This document shows positions 37,101 through 55,100 of a stretch of DNA of 64,000 nt, piece by piece (positions within the stretch are counted from its first letter, which is position 1; each line of letters opens with the position of its first letter). Under the pieces are notes generated by a model. It did not search any database. It had not been told where the DNA came from and saw nothing but the letters and a program-made list of their open reading frames with translations. The stretch is from contig CM024182.1 in NCBI GenBank assembly GCA_013433145.1, positions 3,830,501 to 3,894,500 of the forward strand. Direction: 5' to 3'. This DNA is from Ascaris suum (Eukaryota > Nematoda > Chromadorea > Rhabditida > Ascarididae). The position numbers and the translations under genes were made by a program.

Positions 37101-40100
37101 AAAATATAGAAAATTATTCGTTAATGTTTAACGAATTTTTTCATTTTCATCAAAAGATGAATTTCTTTTTTTCAAAAGCGTTCGAAAATGATCGACATTA
37201 CTATATTCATAAATTTCATATATTTTCTCAACTATTTCCGAGAATTTTTTCAGCTATAATTACGGATTTATATATAAGTTGGTACAACCTGTGAAATTGT
37301 GAATTTAATTATGCGATCCCAGGTCATAAAAATTTCGGTTTTTTTCAGTTCCTTTCGAATGCTTCGAAAATTTTTTAATAAAATCAATTGGGATTTTGAC
37401 GAATTGAATTTTACAAAAATTAACAGTGAGCCATTCAGTTCAATAGAATCGCATCAAAAGAGTGTAGTCGTTGTGAAAACAACAACCGAATGAAAGTATC
37501 GAGAAGCGCCTGTAATGATATCGGAGAGTTGATGAAAAAAAAATGAAATTTGAATATGCAAATTGGGCACGTTAATCGTTTCGATTGAAGACCTTCCGCC
37601 AAGCTAGGACATTCATAAATGAAGCAACGTATAAAGTATTGCCCAATCGTCTCTCTCTCTATGCCGCTTATATACACATAAAAGTGTAAATTCATCCGAT
37701 GGTACAAAATTGTCATCACATTAATGAGTGAAAGAGATAAAGACTACAGCAAAAGTGGCGACCAACTTGACGAGTAAGAAACCTTTAAGGTAGCCGAGAA
37801 ACGAGAGAATCGCATGACTTCTGATAAAACTATTCCTCGGTAATCCCTCACCTTTCGATCATCGGAGTCTCCCACTAAAGTCATGCTTGTCAACAACATT
37901 TCATTTCATCATAAAACTGAAAAAAGTGCTTAATTTCACAAGTCTGAAATGCACTGCATCAAAGTTTTACCTTGCCAAGATTTTACCTTGCCTATGCGTT
38001 AAAATTAACCAAAAACAAAGATAATTTGGCACCAACAAGACTACTTCCTCTCCTCCTCAATAGAAGTCTTCCAAAAAATCTTTTGGATTTAGCCCACCGA
38101 AAGGTAAGACGTGGCCATATCGAATTTTATTCATGAAGTCGTTCTCTCATTTCTATTCTTCCACAGAGAAATCATCGTCATTATTTCATCGTTCACTTCA
38201 TAATTGTTAGATAAACGACCGAAAAAAATTTGCATACACTTAAAATGTCGTTTAAATATTCAGATTAAAACAGCGGTGCACAAATTGCACAAATATAAAA
38301 TTGTATCGATTCAAAGTGGGTGAACTACGGGTGAACCAAAACTATTAATGAATAGTCGCCGTAAACTTGAGTCTTTTTTTTAAAGGATTAATCAATTTCA
38401 TAAGTGCTGTCCAACTCGTTAGATGTAGTTAACAGATTCGATGATATTTTAAGTTTGTTGGAGCAAGTGCTGATCAAACTTTTTTCTCTTTCTCCACCTC
38501 TCTCTCTTTCTCTCTCTCCACACTCTAATGCAACGAATCGTTTCCACTCTCCTCATTTTCAACGTCAACGAAATCGGCATTGAGACATTTATGGTGAATA
38601 TAAATATAGCTTTATGAATGCTTTGCATCGTTGACGAACAATAGGAACGCAACGAAAGGCGAATGAATGAAACGTCGTATATATTTAACCCAATTCAAAT
38701 CCGCTATGCAAATTGAACAAATTCATAACAGTGGAAAGTGTGTGGAAATCAGATTCGAGTATTTTCCTCGGATCTATTTTTTTCGGTCCATAATATTCCA
38801 TTAAATTGCATTACTGCATACAATTAATTACTTCAGAGTAATCATGCTTATTACGAAGATAAAGCCAACAAGGTATATTCGCCTTTTTATAATCCGGGGG
38901 CTTATATGGCTCACAATCTTTCAAAAGCGACGTATATTCTTTAGTGAGTTTGAAAATAGAAACGAGAGGTGCATCGAATGTTCCCTTGTAATAGCGCAGA
39001 AATGATTGCCGTCTTTTAATGCCACCTCAACACGAGCACGCTTCTTTTTTAGCGATTATCGTTGTTGCATTAAAACTGAAAGAAAAGCGTAATTCCTTTG
39101 AAAAAAAGTGATACGTTGTTTTGTTATATGATTCAAAGAGACTTTAAAAAGCGTTCATTTTGAACCTAAAACGGAAATAATTTTTTCATTTAAAGAACTC
39201 ATCAATTCATGCGAATTAATTTAATTCACTTAAATATCAGTATCGTTACACTGCATTCTTATAGCATGCAGCTTCAACTCCAAGCCTTTATCTTCAACGC
39301 TGCAATTAATCCAACTTCGTTTTTGATGACTTTGAACCAGAGGTCGGGATCAAGCGATACGCTTTATGCCCGAGCTTTCGTCGAAACATCAAGGAGAGCT
39401 CAACCATTGAACTGCAGCTTTGTCGTTCTAAAGCACCTTCTTGCAAGCTGCGTCCAGGCACGTTTCATCAGCATTCGTTTATAAAGTCACAGCGATTATT
39501 GCAACGTCCATTTTTCCACATAGCATTCACGTTCACGAATTGTTATTTACTTCAGATGTATTAGCCATCAGAATGTTGTGGTGCGTCGTTATAATTCAAC
39601 TGTTATTTCTTGGAGTTTCCTGGCCCATTATATTCATCATAAACTTAGGTGAGGTCTCTCACCTTTGTTAAAGTTATTTCAATGCAGTCGCTGGTGCTAT
39701 CAGTTGTAACTAAACCGACAAAGTAAAGCAACAAAAGCGCCCCGACATTTGCGCCTTTAGAAGATAGCCAAGCAATATAATGAAGGAAATGTGCTAACAC
39801 GGTAATTATTATCAAACCTTGAGTGTAATGTTGAGAGATGAACTAAGCCTAGGAGTGGAACTAATCACAGGCTTGTGCTGCTTTCGCCTGAGGCATTTTT
39901 GTTATGGCATTCCCTGGAGGTGCTATACAAATGGCAATTTTTATATGATCTCTGAAATGACTCAATCAGGTAATCAGAAATTCCGCAACGTGCGATCGGG
40001 AAGAATTTAGCGGAAACAAATATTCGATAATTTTGTTTCAAGTTAATCGCACACAAAATAATGTCTGAATACTCTAATGAATGCAAATATCCTGGAATAG

Positions 40101-41636
40101 GCGGTCGAATTTACATATGCTACCTCTACAGAATAATCCGCTGTTGACTGCTTTCCCTTAATCAGCTCTCATATCAGATGCCATAGTAATTTAATCCTTC
40201 AATTGGACCCTTTTTCTTAATACCGCAACGTATTTGGAATTCATCGTAACAGTTTTATAACGTTGCACTAAACACTTCATTGTGGAAAAAAAGTTGCTGA
40301 ATATTTCGGAACGGAATTTAATTAAATTTAATTAAAAGGTTTCTACAAGGAAGACAGATTTGGCTTCTATCCCTTTCTCAATTGTTCATGTTTACAAAAA
40401 TCAGCTTCGCACTGTTCAACAATTATTTATTTATCTGCTTGTTCAACCGTCTGTTTATTTACCTGCCACCTTCAATCTATACCGTTCATCAACTACTATC
40501 CATCTGTGTCATCCATATCGCACCTTTTCAGCTTTATCCTCTATACAGTGTGCGAATTTAAGTCGATCTTTGCCGGCCTAAATTTTGAAAGATTTTTCCA
40601 CAGCTAAACAAGAGCGAAAAATAGAAAATGGGTAGATAATTTTCTTCGTAGTTCGTTTATGTTTTTCTTCAGACCTCAATCACTCTGAGAATAGCGATAG
40701 TGAGTCAGGTTTTTTCGCGAAAAGTAGCTATAGAATAATTGCAAGGCCTAGAAGTATCATTCCAAGGTTGAATGAGCGAGGTTTGTTGCCTTTCCCCATA
40801 TGTCAACTACCTTATATTAGCTTTCGACTGCAGTCAGAACTGTTTCGTTGCTGATGATCATCTGAATATATACTCTACTCTTTAACTAATCAAATGCGTT
40901 CGATTGCTGCCTAATTTTTTTTGCTCTTTTCCATGCTGATAGATAATTTTGAGATATTCCCATCAAGTTTTCTATATCGGAGTCAAAAACGAAATCATTT
41001 TGGCCGTTTCGTAACGAAAATCACGTTCTGAAACGCATATCGCATCTCCGCATTTTGAAACCAAAGCAGTGATCAAATCCAGATCAATTACTATAACCGA
41101 CCAGTCGAATTCCGATCGAAATTGATGTTTCGCTTGAACGAAATATTACAGTCCTTATGAAATTCCCCTTCGGTTAGTAAGCGACCGACATTTTCGAAAT
41201 TCTGCATTTTTCAACCGAATTTCATTTGCATCCGCGCATTCCCAAGTTGGCTAGTGACCGAAAGAAATTACGGTCAGTTAGCGTCACTAATCCTAATGAA
41301 CATTCAACGATGTCTGTATTCTGCGTTGTTTACATGATGCAATTATAAATGATTTTCATTTTAATGTGAATCGAGGACGCTTCAATATCGAGTAGAAATA
41401 TTCTATATTGAGGCCCTCTTCGAATTACGCCAGTTAAGGCCCTATATTGAGGCTCTTATATATTTGCAATAAAATTTAGCCTGCCGAACAAAACGACCAA
41501 TACTTTTGAGCTCGCTTTTATGTCAAATCTCTAACAACTTCATTACTTTCAAAACTTACATGTATGATATACCTCGCTGTAATTTTTTGCAAAAGCTCAT
41601 TAAGGCGGCGCGATGTCTATGTATTCGTATGTGTGC

Positions 41637-41658
41637 GTCTGTCTGTCTGTCTGTCTGT
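41637..41658. repeat. (GTCT)n tetranucleotide microsatellite
   Basis: About five perfect GTCT units following a GTATGTGTGC stretch. Confidence 0.85.
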
Positions 41659-42709
41659 TCATTTGTCCATTTGGTAGTTTCAATCTATGATAGCAGATAT
41701 TTGTGATTTTTTGAGAGAAGAGTTTTATATGTTTGTGTTAAGGTTTATAGTTTTTCTTTTTCCAAAAAAGCAATGTCTTTAGTGGTATCAGTTTCTTTCA
41801 GCTGTCATTAGTGGCCGAAGTTATCTTCGACGCTCGAACAATAGGGAATTAACGTCTCTCCATCGAAACGAAAAAATTCTTATGTTTCGACCATATTCTA
41901 CGAGCAGATGGCACATATGGGATGAGAATAATCAAACTGCAATAGGCGATGCCTATGAATCTTATTGCAAATGGCTCCTTTCACAAATATGGAAGGATGT
42001 AGTTCAAGATTGAGAGAAAACCTTGGAATCAACCCATCGAGCTCGAAATAAAACTTTGGAATCCGAAAGTGAGAAGCCCGACAGACGCCAACGGGCATCT
42101 GCTAGTTTACGCTCATACACAAATGTAGTTTACACTGGTCGTTCTCCACGAAGGTTCAGGTTACCTTAGCATTTCAAATATTTTTATTGTTATTTGAAGC
42201 AATAATTTGGGAAAAATAAATGCCGGAGTTTCGCATTTGCATATTTCGAATAAAATGCAACAAATTTATGTTGCAATAAGATTGCAATAAATTTGTATTT
42301 TTGCAAGAAACAGATTGCAATAGATCAAATTTATATCCGCAAATTCATTTATTATTTTGCAAAACATTACAGCAACTATAGTTTTATGAAGTCTTGAAAT
42401 TAGAGCTAATACGCAGCAAACGTTGAAATGAGCTCTATGTAACATCACAGTAATTGTGACACAGCTCCTCTTCTTAAATTATATTAATCGCTGCAATACC
42501 AACATTACAGCACCTTCTTCTTCTACACAATATAAGATTCATTTCATCACCAACAACGCCACACAGTATGCAACCATCATAAAGAATGATTATTACTGGA
42601 CAAATAATAATTGCCATAGATACAAAAATATTCTGAAGTCCACGAAACATTTGTTCTCTTATTTTATCAGTCGGAAAATAAAGAGAAAACATCGAATAAA
42701 ATTCCACAG

Positions 42710-42835
42710 GCGGCCAATGTGTGATGTTGATGCTCAACTCTTAGCTAATCGAACTTCACGTATTCCGATTGTGGATGGCGTCATCGGTGCTAAGCGTGAA
42801 CTGAAATTGATATTTATCGATAGTATCGATGAAGG
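42710..42835 (+). other. Possible plus-strand exon
   Basis: After the acceptor aattccacag there is a clean open stretch, MCDVDAQLLANRTSRIPIVD then GVIGAKRELKLIFIDSIDE, up to a weak donor gttcg. The minus strand of the same interval is also partly open. No domain is recognised. Confidence 0.25.
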
Positions 42836-43799
42836 TTCGTTCGATTTGTTTTTTATTTTATAAAAGAAGAATAAAAATTTCGATGCAAATTTAAAGGTCA
42901 AACCTCTTAAATATTTCAATCACCGAACGACCCAATGAAAATTATTTTTGAAATTAAAGTTGAGAGGGGTCAGCAAATGATCCACTTAGAGCATGGATAA
43001 GAAATTTTCAAATCGTTGATAACGTTGACAATACATGAATAGTTTGATGTTGACAACGAATTTCAAGGGAAACTTCATTTTGGATCATCAACTTCTCTAC
43101 GAGTTCTGTACATATATGCACCCTTGCATAATGAGTACGTTAACCATATTTCACGTATTTGCAGATTTGTTTTTAATATGTTTGTAGTAACTTGGCACTA
43201 GCATTTGCTACTGCAATGTTGTTTACTGAAACGTTGTTTACTGCAGTGTTGTTTACTGCAATGTTATTTCTGGGAAAAAAATGTGAATGCTTGTATGTTT
43301 TTTTTTCTTGGATAACGCTGAATCAGCAACAACAAAAACCACAAAGATGAAGTTTGACGACCATAATGTATGTCTCTGCATGACTCGCCATGTCATCTTT
43401 CACGTCGATCCGTCAGCGCTGAAAATATTGCAAACATCTGAAGGTGGAAAAAATTGTGAGCATCTCCAAATTGTCGATTTTTTATTTTATATCAGTGAGG
43501 TCACAAAAACATCATTAGACCCCACCAGTTTGACAGTGAAGATATTATTCGATATATTTTATTATATACTGCTAAATAAAGAAATCAATGGATCAGATGA
43601 ATGGAATGGAAAAACACATATCGGGTCTGCTCCTGCAACACATTTTCTCCATTTGTTTTCAACAAGAATTCATTCTTTACAGGCAACGAACGAAGACTAA
43701 ACGTTCTATCGGACTTGCTTGATTTTGAATAAATCCACACTGACATCGAATGATATGGATCAACAGAACGGTCGAAAAGGATCTCTTCGACGTTTGTAC

Positions 43800-44105
43800 C
43801 TTGCTCACTGCCCAGATTGACTTCAGTTCATTCAGACTGCAATTAGGATGGCATTTTGTCATGCGTGCTCCTTCTTACCACCTCTTCGAGCATACAACAC
43901 CTTACCCCTGTACTATGAACACCACCCCTCTTCGTCCAACTATTACAACCCTCCATTTTCCGTCAAAATGTGGATGTCGTTTAAAACTTTTCTCGGATAT
44001 ACATCTAGAAGGTTTGACAAACTTATATTCCCGAAGCACAGTGAGCGCGTTGCCGTGCTTCATTGCCTCGCCGATCGCATAATCACCATTTTCGAGTTCT
44101 TCCAT
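43800..44105 (-). other. Possible two-exon segment (44105-43906, 43836-43800), strand disputed
   Basis: The minus strand gives MEELENGDYAIGEAMKHGNA through FDGKWRVVIVGRRGVVFIVQ, then a strong donor (GG|gtaagg). An acceptor (taattgcag) follows, whose first base restores phase into LNELKSIWAVSK before gtacaa. Two long plus-strand frames cover the same DNA (for example MWMSFKTFLGYTSRRFDKLI). The splice-phase match favours the minus strand, but no family is recognised. Confidence 0.3.
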
Positions 44106-44657
44106 ATGTGAATGCATTCAGAATTAGTATCACACATTCATGAACTCATTAATTAATAAGCTGTTTTCTTTGACCAAAAAAGTTGTTAATGCGTTGATAG
44201 CTATAAATAAAGTTAACTGTGTAACTATTAACGTTCACTATGAACGATCGAATAAACAAATTTTGAATCCGATACGACTTTGACAACATTAACGCATAAC
44301 ATTAAAGTACGTAGCCGCGAAATAATTTTATATTATTTACTTTTTATTTTATTTTTTTTAAGAGAACGATGAAAATCACAATGAACGTCAATGTAATTCA
44401 TCTGTCTGAAGATACTTTTTAAAACAATTTTTGCTTTCGAAAACTCAAAAAATAATACTTTTTAAATAATTATTAAATGAAAACAATGCATTAGATATCA
44501 ATGATAGGAACAAAAAACAAATCAACTGTTCATCAAGCGAACGGTCTATGCAACTAAATAAAACACAGATTCACCTGTAAAACCAAAATTTACCACATCA
44601 AACCGCTGTATAATCGATGAGGATGAATCCCTCTCTCTTAAAGTACACAACGAAACC

Positions 44658-44786
<129 letters not shown>

Positions 44787-45120
44787 CATGCACACACATG
44801 CAGATGAACACATACGCATATTTACGTACTATATTTATATTCATACATGTACTCGAGTGTTAAAAAATAATCTTCTCCTCTGAATCGCTGTAAAGGACAC
44901 TTTAACAATGCCTCTAAAACATTTCGCGATATTCACTAACAAAACGAACATGAAAGACAGTAAATATTGAAGAGAGGCAGATGCAGAAACAAGCTTCAAA
45001 CGTAGCAGCTCAACATTCGATCACTAATTTCAAATAGAATTCACCGGTTAAAAAATGCAATACGATCCCGTCCTACCATATTTTATGTATTCGCTTTATA
45101 TATGGCATTTAAACAACTAC

Positions 45121-45311
45121 CTAAGACAGCTCATGCATATGGCAGGAAATAGAGTTGCAGCGAAATGGAGAGCAGCAATAGGACCGGATACTGCCCATTC
45201 GAATGGATAAGCTAGCCATAGAGTTTCTTTTAACCACCAAATACTAGAAAAAATTCCCTCTGGGATTTCCGGTCGATTAGGACTAAAGATTCCAATTAAA
45301 TCTGTGCTGAT
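45121..45311 (-). other. Possible exon downstream of the YIPF4-like gene
   Basis: An acceptor (ttgtgctgcag) and a donor (CTTAG|gtagtt) bracket 63 open codons. They include PEIPEGIFSSIWWLKETLWL and a hydrophobic stretch GPIAALHFAATLFPAICMSC. It lies 572 bases after the YIPF4-like stop on the same strand, so it could start a downstream gene. It is not part of YIPF4, which already has its expected C-terminus. Confidence 0.3.
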
Positions 45312-45882
45312 CTGCAGCACAAAAATAGAAATGCTTCCTCAATATGACGCTTTATTCTGAGATTTAACTGCTCGAGTCTTAAATATTTTCTTAATTCTTA
45401 TATATTTCCTCAACCCCCAGCCAAAGTATTAACTGTGAATACTCATCATACTTTAGAGGCGCTCATAAAGAATTAAAAACAGCGAGTAAATAAACAAATC
45501 AACAACCAAATTATTTCCCTAAGTAATCACAAATAGAACATAATAAAAACAAATATATCATTTTCAATAACATACAGGTCAGATCGACGATAATAATAAC
45601 CACTTTCTCACTTCTCCTTAATATATAAACATAAGAAGATGGACTTATAAGACATTATGCTGCTGCGTTAAAACCTTCTTATTACAGAACGGAACTCACT
45701 TTTAGAGGCGCAAAATTTGCATAAATTTACTCGGTTCTATTAAAGTCTATCAAATCGTCACAAATTTCCTTCATCCAAATGAAAAGAAAACCAACCTTTT
45801 GCTTAAAAATAACAAACCTTTCAACAACCGCAAATATCCCTTTTTCCTGGACCTCGACTTCGCAGTACAAATGTTTGACATT

Positions 45883-49793
<3,911 letters not shown>

Positions 49794-49934
49794 TATAGAT
49801 GGTAACGTCAACGACTTCTACAATAATGCAGAATACTGCAAATATAACTTTTAAAAAATGGGTATTTAGCAGACATTGCGTGAATATTACGGACGCTAAA
49901 TGGAAATCAACCGTATTTTCTCACTTCGGAATAC

Positions 49935-50035
49935 AAAATAAATATGCAAACAAATAAATAAATAGACCAATAAATGAGTAAATAAACGAATAATTCACTA
50001 ATTAATTAATTAAGTAAATAATAAGTAAATAAATG
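49935..50035. repeat. (AAAT)-type low-complexity run
   Basis: Degenerate AAATA/TAATT units (aaataaataaat, attaattaattaa) over about 100 bases upstream of the YIPF4-like start. Confidence 0.8.
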
Positions 50036-50335
50036 AGCAGAACAAAGCATTCCAGAGAAATGCGCCACACAATGCTGTTGACTAAATATTCTGCAGTGGC
50101 TAAACGTTCCCCGATTATTAATGCTATTCGACCGCCTAATAGCTGATAAAGTTTTCAAGTGTCTTAAGTTTCTTGCGGAATTTGCAAAGCAATTTTTTTC
50201 GTTTTAAATTTCGGTAAATGCACGCTGATTAAATGTTGTAATTTCGACTACCTCCAGCTTGTTTAATTTTCCATTTCAAACCTTTTGAGGAAATAAACTC
50301 TTGGCTATGCCACTATCTACTTGTGATCTAACACT

Positions 50336-50600
50336 GCAATGATCACATCTGCTGATATATTCGGTCCTCGTTTATTGCACATACCGCCCCAAGCGATATG
50401 TGACACCTATATAAGTCGGGCTTCGGACCGTTTCGATATCTTTGGTTCGACTCATGTTTGGGCTCGGTTCCCTCATAAACTACTTCTCTCTCGCTTATGC
50501 TGTTGCATACCGACATCAACAGACGGTTATCGGCTCCCGCCCTTTACCCTACGCTCGATCGTCATCAGCCTCTTCCGCCGATCACAACATAAAGAAATAA
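50336..50600 (+). repeat. Dispersed repeat copy A (decayed coding-like sequence)
   Basis: This block is recognisably similar along its length to the reverse complement of 59038-59334. The best-kept part includes ctatataagtcgggcttc and an atctttggttc motif. Read in the frame open in copy B it gives LYKSGFGPFRYLWFDSCL, then a stop and a one-base shift before NYFSLAYAVAYRHQQTVI. It therefore looks like a disabled copy of a protein-coding repeat. Confidence 0.6.
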
Positions 50601-51675
50601 AACGTGATAAGCAAATGAGCTAATTCCTACTGATAAGTAAGAAACTAAACTCTCGAAATTTTCTAAAATCCTCGAAAAAATATTCATCAAGCAAACTTAT
50701 TTAACGATGATATACGAATTCGTAGAAACTCATCACATTCCATTAACACTGACATATGCGTAGAAAACGACAACTGCTACTATGGTGCTTACTTAGCTTG
50801 GCTTAAATATTACTACGGGGCCTCCGGAATATTAGCGAATGATTGAGCAAGGTTTTCCGGATATCATTAAGCTGATATGCGCAACCTGTGCAGGTGAGTA
50901 ACAAGTGCACCCCTTTTTTTGCATTTTTGTGGCAAGTACTGTTGTCATAAAAAACTGCGGGAAATTAGCTGGGCTGACACAGGAAAACTGAAAACTGGAA
51001 TGAGAGGTAAGGTGTAGAACGGGATGAGTTGTTACCTCAGCACCGGCATATTTGCGTTATTGCGTCAACTATGTCAACAAGATCCCTCCTTATTAAACTT
51101 CAGATTCAGCCAACACAATCCTCTCAGATTCCTAAAATCTTTTGCAGCAGTATAGAGATTTTCTAGAAGCGTAGTAACATTTCTGGAAATTACACTGGGA
51201 AGTTCGGAAGTATTTTAATGTTTATTCATTTCGAAATTTGATCCTTTCATAGCTCTTCGGACGGTTTCAAAGCTTGAGATCGTCATTTCCCTGCAGTTGT
51301 TGTCTAGTGCTGTGGTTCTATTTGTAGCCTTCTAGGCTTCGTCATGCTATTCTATAATTGTTAGGTGAAGGTGCGTAACCTCAAGTGCTTCGTAGCTATA
51401 TACCCCCCCTCCTCCCTATCAGAGCAATTCAATCCAGAAATGCCATGGTACTTCTTAAATGTTGCGATGCAAATCCGAGATTGTACCGTAATGTTATCGA
51501 TACGAACATCTCCAATCGAGCACGAACAATGTGTGATCGAATAAATTTAGCAAACGAATCACACATTTACACGTGTTGTTATGATGTTGAAGCCTAATTT
51601 AATGTGGGCGATGAATAGGCTCGTGGGGGGTTGTTTCTTGTTTGTGATGTCCAGGAGTGTTTAATTTAGTGGTAA

Positions 51676-51752
51676 CCTTATAGGTTGGGTTGACGTCATA
51701 GGTTGGAGTGACCTCATCGATGACCCGATATAGGTTCGAATGATCTCATCGT
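51676..51752. repeat. Three-unit degenerate tandem repeat before the TMED10-like gene
   Basis: The pattern taGGTTsgartGAyctCATcg occurs three times in about 75 bases, roughly 400 bases upstream of the TMED10-like acceptor. It contains facing AGGTT/TGACCT half-sites. Confidence 0.5.
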
Positions 51753-52117
51753 CGACGTGTTAACTCACTTTATTCCATCTCAAAATCTTCTAAACCATAA
51801 ATGTTTGTTACTGTTTGGGATTGGGAGTTGATCATTGCAAGCCAAAAGTGAATTCATTGGCAGATTTGTGCAAATAATCGGTCTTATGGGAAAACCGCAT
51901 TATTACGTTTTTTGCTTTAATTTAGAGGATTGAATAACCGGATAGCCTGTTATATTGGAATGTAAAAAAATCCATATGGGTCGATTTTACTGGCGCGCTT
52001 TCCCGTTTATTGGTGCTGTCATTTCATTTTTTTATTTGTTTTGTAAGCGTAATCCTATCGCAATATTCGTTAGCGAATGTATCGGCTCCTTTAAGCGTAT
52101 TTCAGTATTCGTTGGGT

Positions 52118-52131
52118 GCATTATTTCAGAG
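52118..52131 (+). promoter_or_regulatory. Likely spliced-leader acceptor of the TMED10-like gene
   Basis: The sequence attatttcag followed by two bases and ATG is a full 3' splice site with no exon needed upstream, since the protein starts here with a signal peptide. Nematode spliced-leader acceptors typically sit this close to the start codon. A cis-spliced 5'UTR intron is the alternative. Confidence 0.5.
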
Positions 52132-55100
52132 ATGAATCTTTCACTGTTGGGTGTTATCTTGGTGATGTTTGAATGCTCATCAGCGTTGCGTTTCTATGTG
52201 CCAGCAAATGGGAAGAAATGCCTCAAGGAGGAGATTCATAAGAATGTCGTCGTTACTGGTGAATATGAACTGAGCGAAGGCAATGGTTATACAAGTAGCG
52301 TACATGTGAGTACTTTACTGTTTATATTTTGTTATAGTAAAGCAGTATTCTTGTAATTCATCAGCTCTTATGGCAGCAAAAAATTTGGGAAAGCAAATCA
52401 TTTTGCTCCGGAGAGTGGCTAAAATGTTATGGCCAATAAAATAGAGTACTCCAATAATATTGAGTTAGTTTGTTAAGTCAGTGCTCAGATGTGAGGTTAT
52501 CTATTGACTCTATAGTTGAGTGTTGAAGTCACTTATGGCGTCTTTTTTCTACAGCATAAAAGTTCCAAATAATTTAATCGATTGAAAAATATGGAAAATT
52601 TGAACACTAAACAAAATACGAGAGAACTAAGTTTATATCAGTCGTTAGGCGGAAGACGGTTGCACCTAAGCTGAATTAAGTTATAATATCGGAGTTTAAT
52701 ACTGCGTTAATTTGCCTTTTTTATTATGGAGCATTAGCGATTTATTTTTATGGCTCACGTTTTCCAATTTGCACAACATTGCCACTGTGGAGTATTATTT
52801 GGGGACCAACACCTGCATCACCTCATGCAGTATTTACCTATGAAAATATAGTATAGGTTTTCACAGATCTTGCACTCCTTACGAGCTTGCACTGTCTCTC
52901 CATTTGAAGTACTTTACAATCTCTGGGGTAGTATTTTAAGGAATATTGTGAAAGGGTCTTGCGTAATCTTTCACTCAAGTGTAGCTTTGCGACGTTTCAT
53001 TTGATGTTTTCGCTGTTGTACCGAAAAGAGTGGGGGGCTAGGCGGGTCAGCATTTTAATAAATGCCTATGATTTTCCGTTTTACCCTCGAGGGGTAGTAT
53101 TTTACAAATGGCGCTCCGAAAGTCTCACATCACCTTTCGCTGAAACTTAACGCTGCAACGATAAAGAGTACGCAATAAAGAAAGTATGCGATTGTGTTAC
53201 GGTGAGCATCCTGTCACATACGGTCTGATATGTTGGAATTCGTTGAGTCGCTTTTTATGGAGATTTGGATTCGGCGAGTAGCTAGAGGTGCTAGAAACAA
53301 GCAGAAGTGATGTTAGTGGAAGCATGGTTGTGTGCAACTAATCGTTGAGAAAAAAGCCTGGAAACCTCAGCAAGGCAACGCATTACCTCAGCTTGAACTC
53401 CGAACAAGATTTCTAATAGAAATAATTCGTCTCACGGCCAGAACATATATTCCACTCAGTATCATTCACGGCATATGTTTATTTAATTAAACGTATTGCA
53501 CTTGATGGTGGTGATAATTGTTACCTGTTTTAATAAAGTGCACCTGTCAGGTAAGCGATACGCGTGGTCATACACTCTACAATAGAGAGCACTTTGCCGA
53601 AACGAAAGGAAAATTTGCGTTTACGGCCGATGAATACGACATTTTCGAAATATGTTTCAGTTCACATTTACCTGCCGGTTCGTTGTTTTTTATTTGTTCA
53701 TCTACCCTAAGGTAGTTTTATAGAAGTAATAAATTAGAGTAAATGCTGTTACCGAAAATATTTTTCGACTGTCGATACGTTCGCGAACTACCATCTTTCA
53801 CGGAGGTAGAATTCATCTTCAGACATTTGCGCCACACGCACTACCACTTATGTCGTAAGGTGCGCACATAAGGGACGATGTAACAAGAACAGTTTTGGTT
53901 TGCGAGTATTACTTATAATCTGGCACAAATAAAATAAAGATGATGCTTTATTAGATTGGAAAATGTCTTTGTGTAGGTCACCATTAAGCGTAAAAACTTC
54001 CTCCAGTTATGTGATAAGTTTATAGCAGTCCATATTTTCCCATTTAGAACCCCCTCCTCACTTCACTCACTGATGTTATCGATTTCGAGTGTGTTTTCGT
54101 TTTGGAAGATTGCGAATGCTTTTGTTTTGGGCTTATAAAGGTTAGAAAGTATAATATGTGATGGACTAGAATGCTGCTTAAGAAAAGGGAATTCTCACTG
54201 GAACACATAGTGTTATGTGCATCCCAATGGGAATTTCCTAACGTGGCTCTGACCTCATAGTTGCATGTCCCAGTTATCTTACTGAGATTTTCTTTTGGCC
54301 ATCTGAGCGTTCTAAAAGGTCGAAGTGGTTTATATACTCGATGTGTTTTGAAATTTGTTGATACACGAGGTTTGAGGTCAACACGGCCAAGATCGTGAGG
54401 TCATGCTGCAAATGAGGCGCGGTGTCGAGGCCAAAAACTATGAGGATATCGCAAAAGCTGAGCAGTTGAAACCGCTTGAAGTGGAACTCCGAAGGTAAGT
54501 TACTAGTCTTTTTATTTTTAATAGCAGGTCTCGACTTTTCTCCGAATGAATGTGTGAGAGCGTGAGACCAAGGTGGGGGAAGGGAGAAGGGCTGGGGGGA
54601 GAGAGGGAGAAGGCCAAAGAGGTTGTCATTTTCGCATGTTGAGTCCGCTTTGAGGGTTATGAAATTTTATTCGCATACAATTCGTTAAATGAGTGGCAGA
54701 AATAAGGCAGCAAAAGACGCCTCACCACATTTGTCGACATTTTTATTTTCGTAATAAAAAATTAACTTCAGGTATTTTATCACTTCGTTTTCTGCTGCTC
54801 TCTCTCCCCACTTCCCCCCCCCCCCCGTCCTTTTCCTCCTCATCTCAAAATGCAATAGCCGCGCCTTTTTTCCAGTCGAACTACGTCTTTGAGGAAAAGT
54901 TGGTTCCTTCATCTTCTCACATATCAGAGACTTGTAAACCATATAGTAATCGCCGTAGTAGTAGCAACGGCCAGATAACTACCCCAAATATTTCTCTCCC
55001 TTCAAAGGTGAGAACCTGCAACCGCTGGAAATCTCTTGTTCAGTATTTACGCGGTAAGCTGTATTCCATAGGGGCAGTATGTGCTGGTTACTGTATTTTC

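Larger units (their letters stand above)
33869..42700. other. Unassigned AT-rich region
   Basis: No gene could be supported. Weak coding-like patches occur near 39240-39484 (plus) and 42005-42128 (plus, KLWNPKVRSPTDANGHLLVY before a stop), but without convincing partner exons. The rest is AT-rich with homopolymers. Confidence 0.55.
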
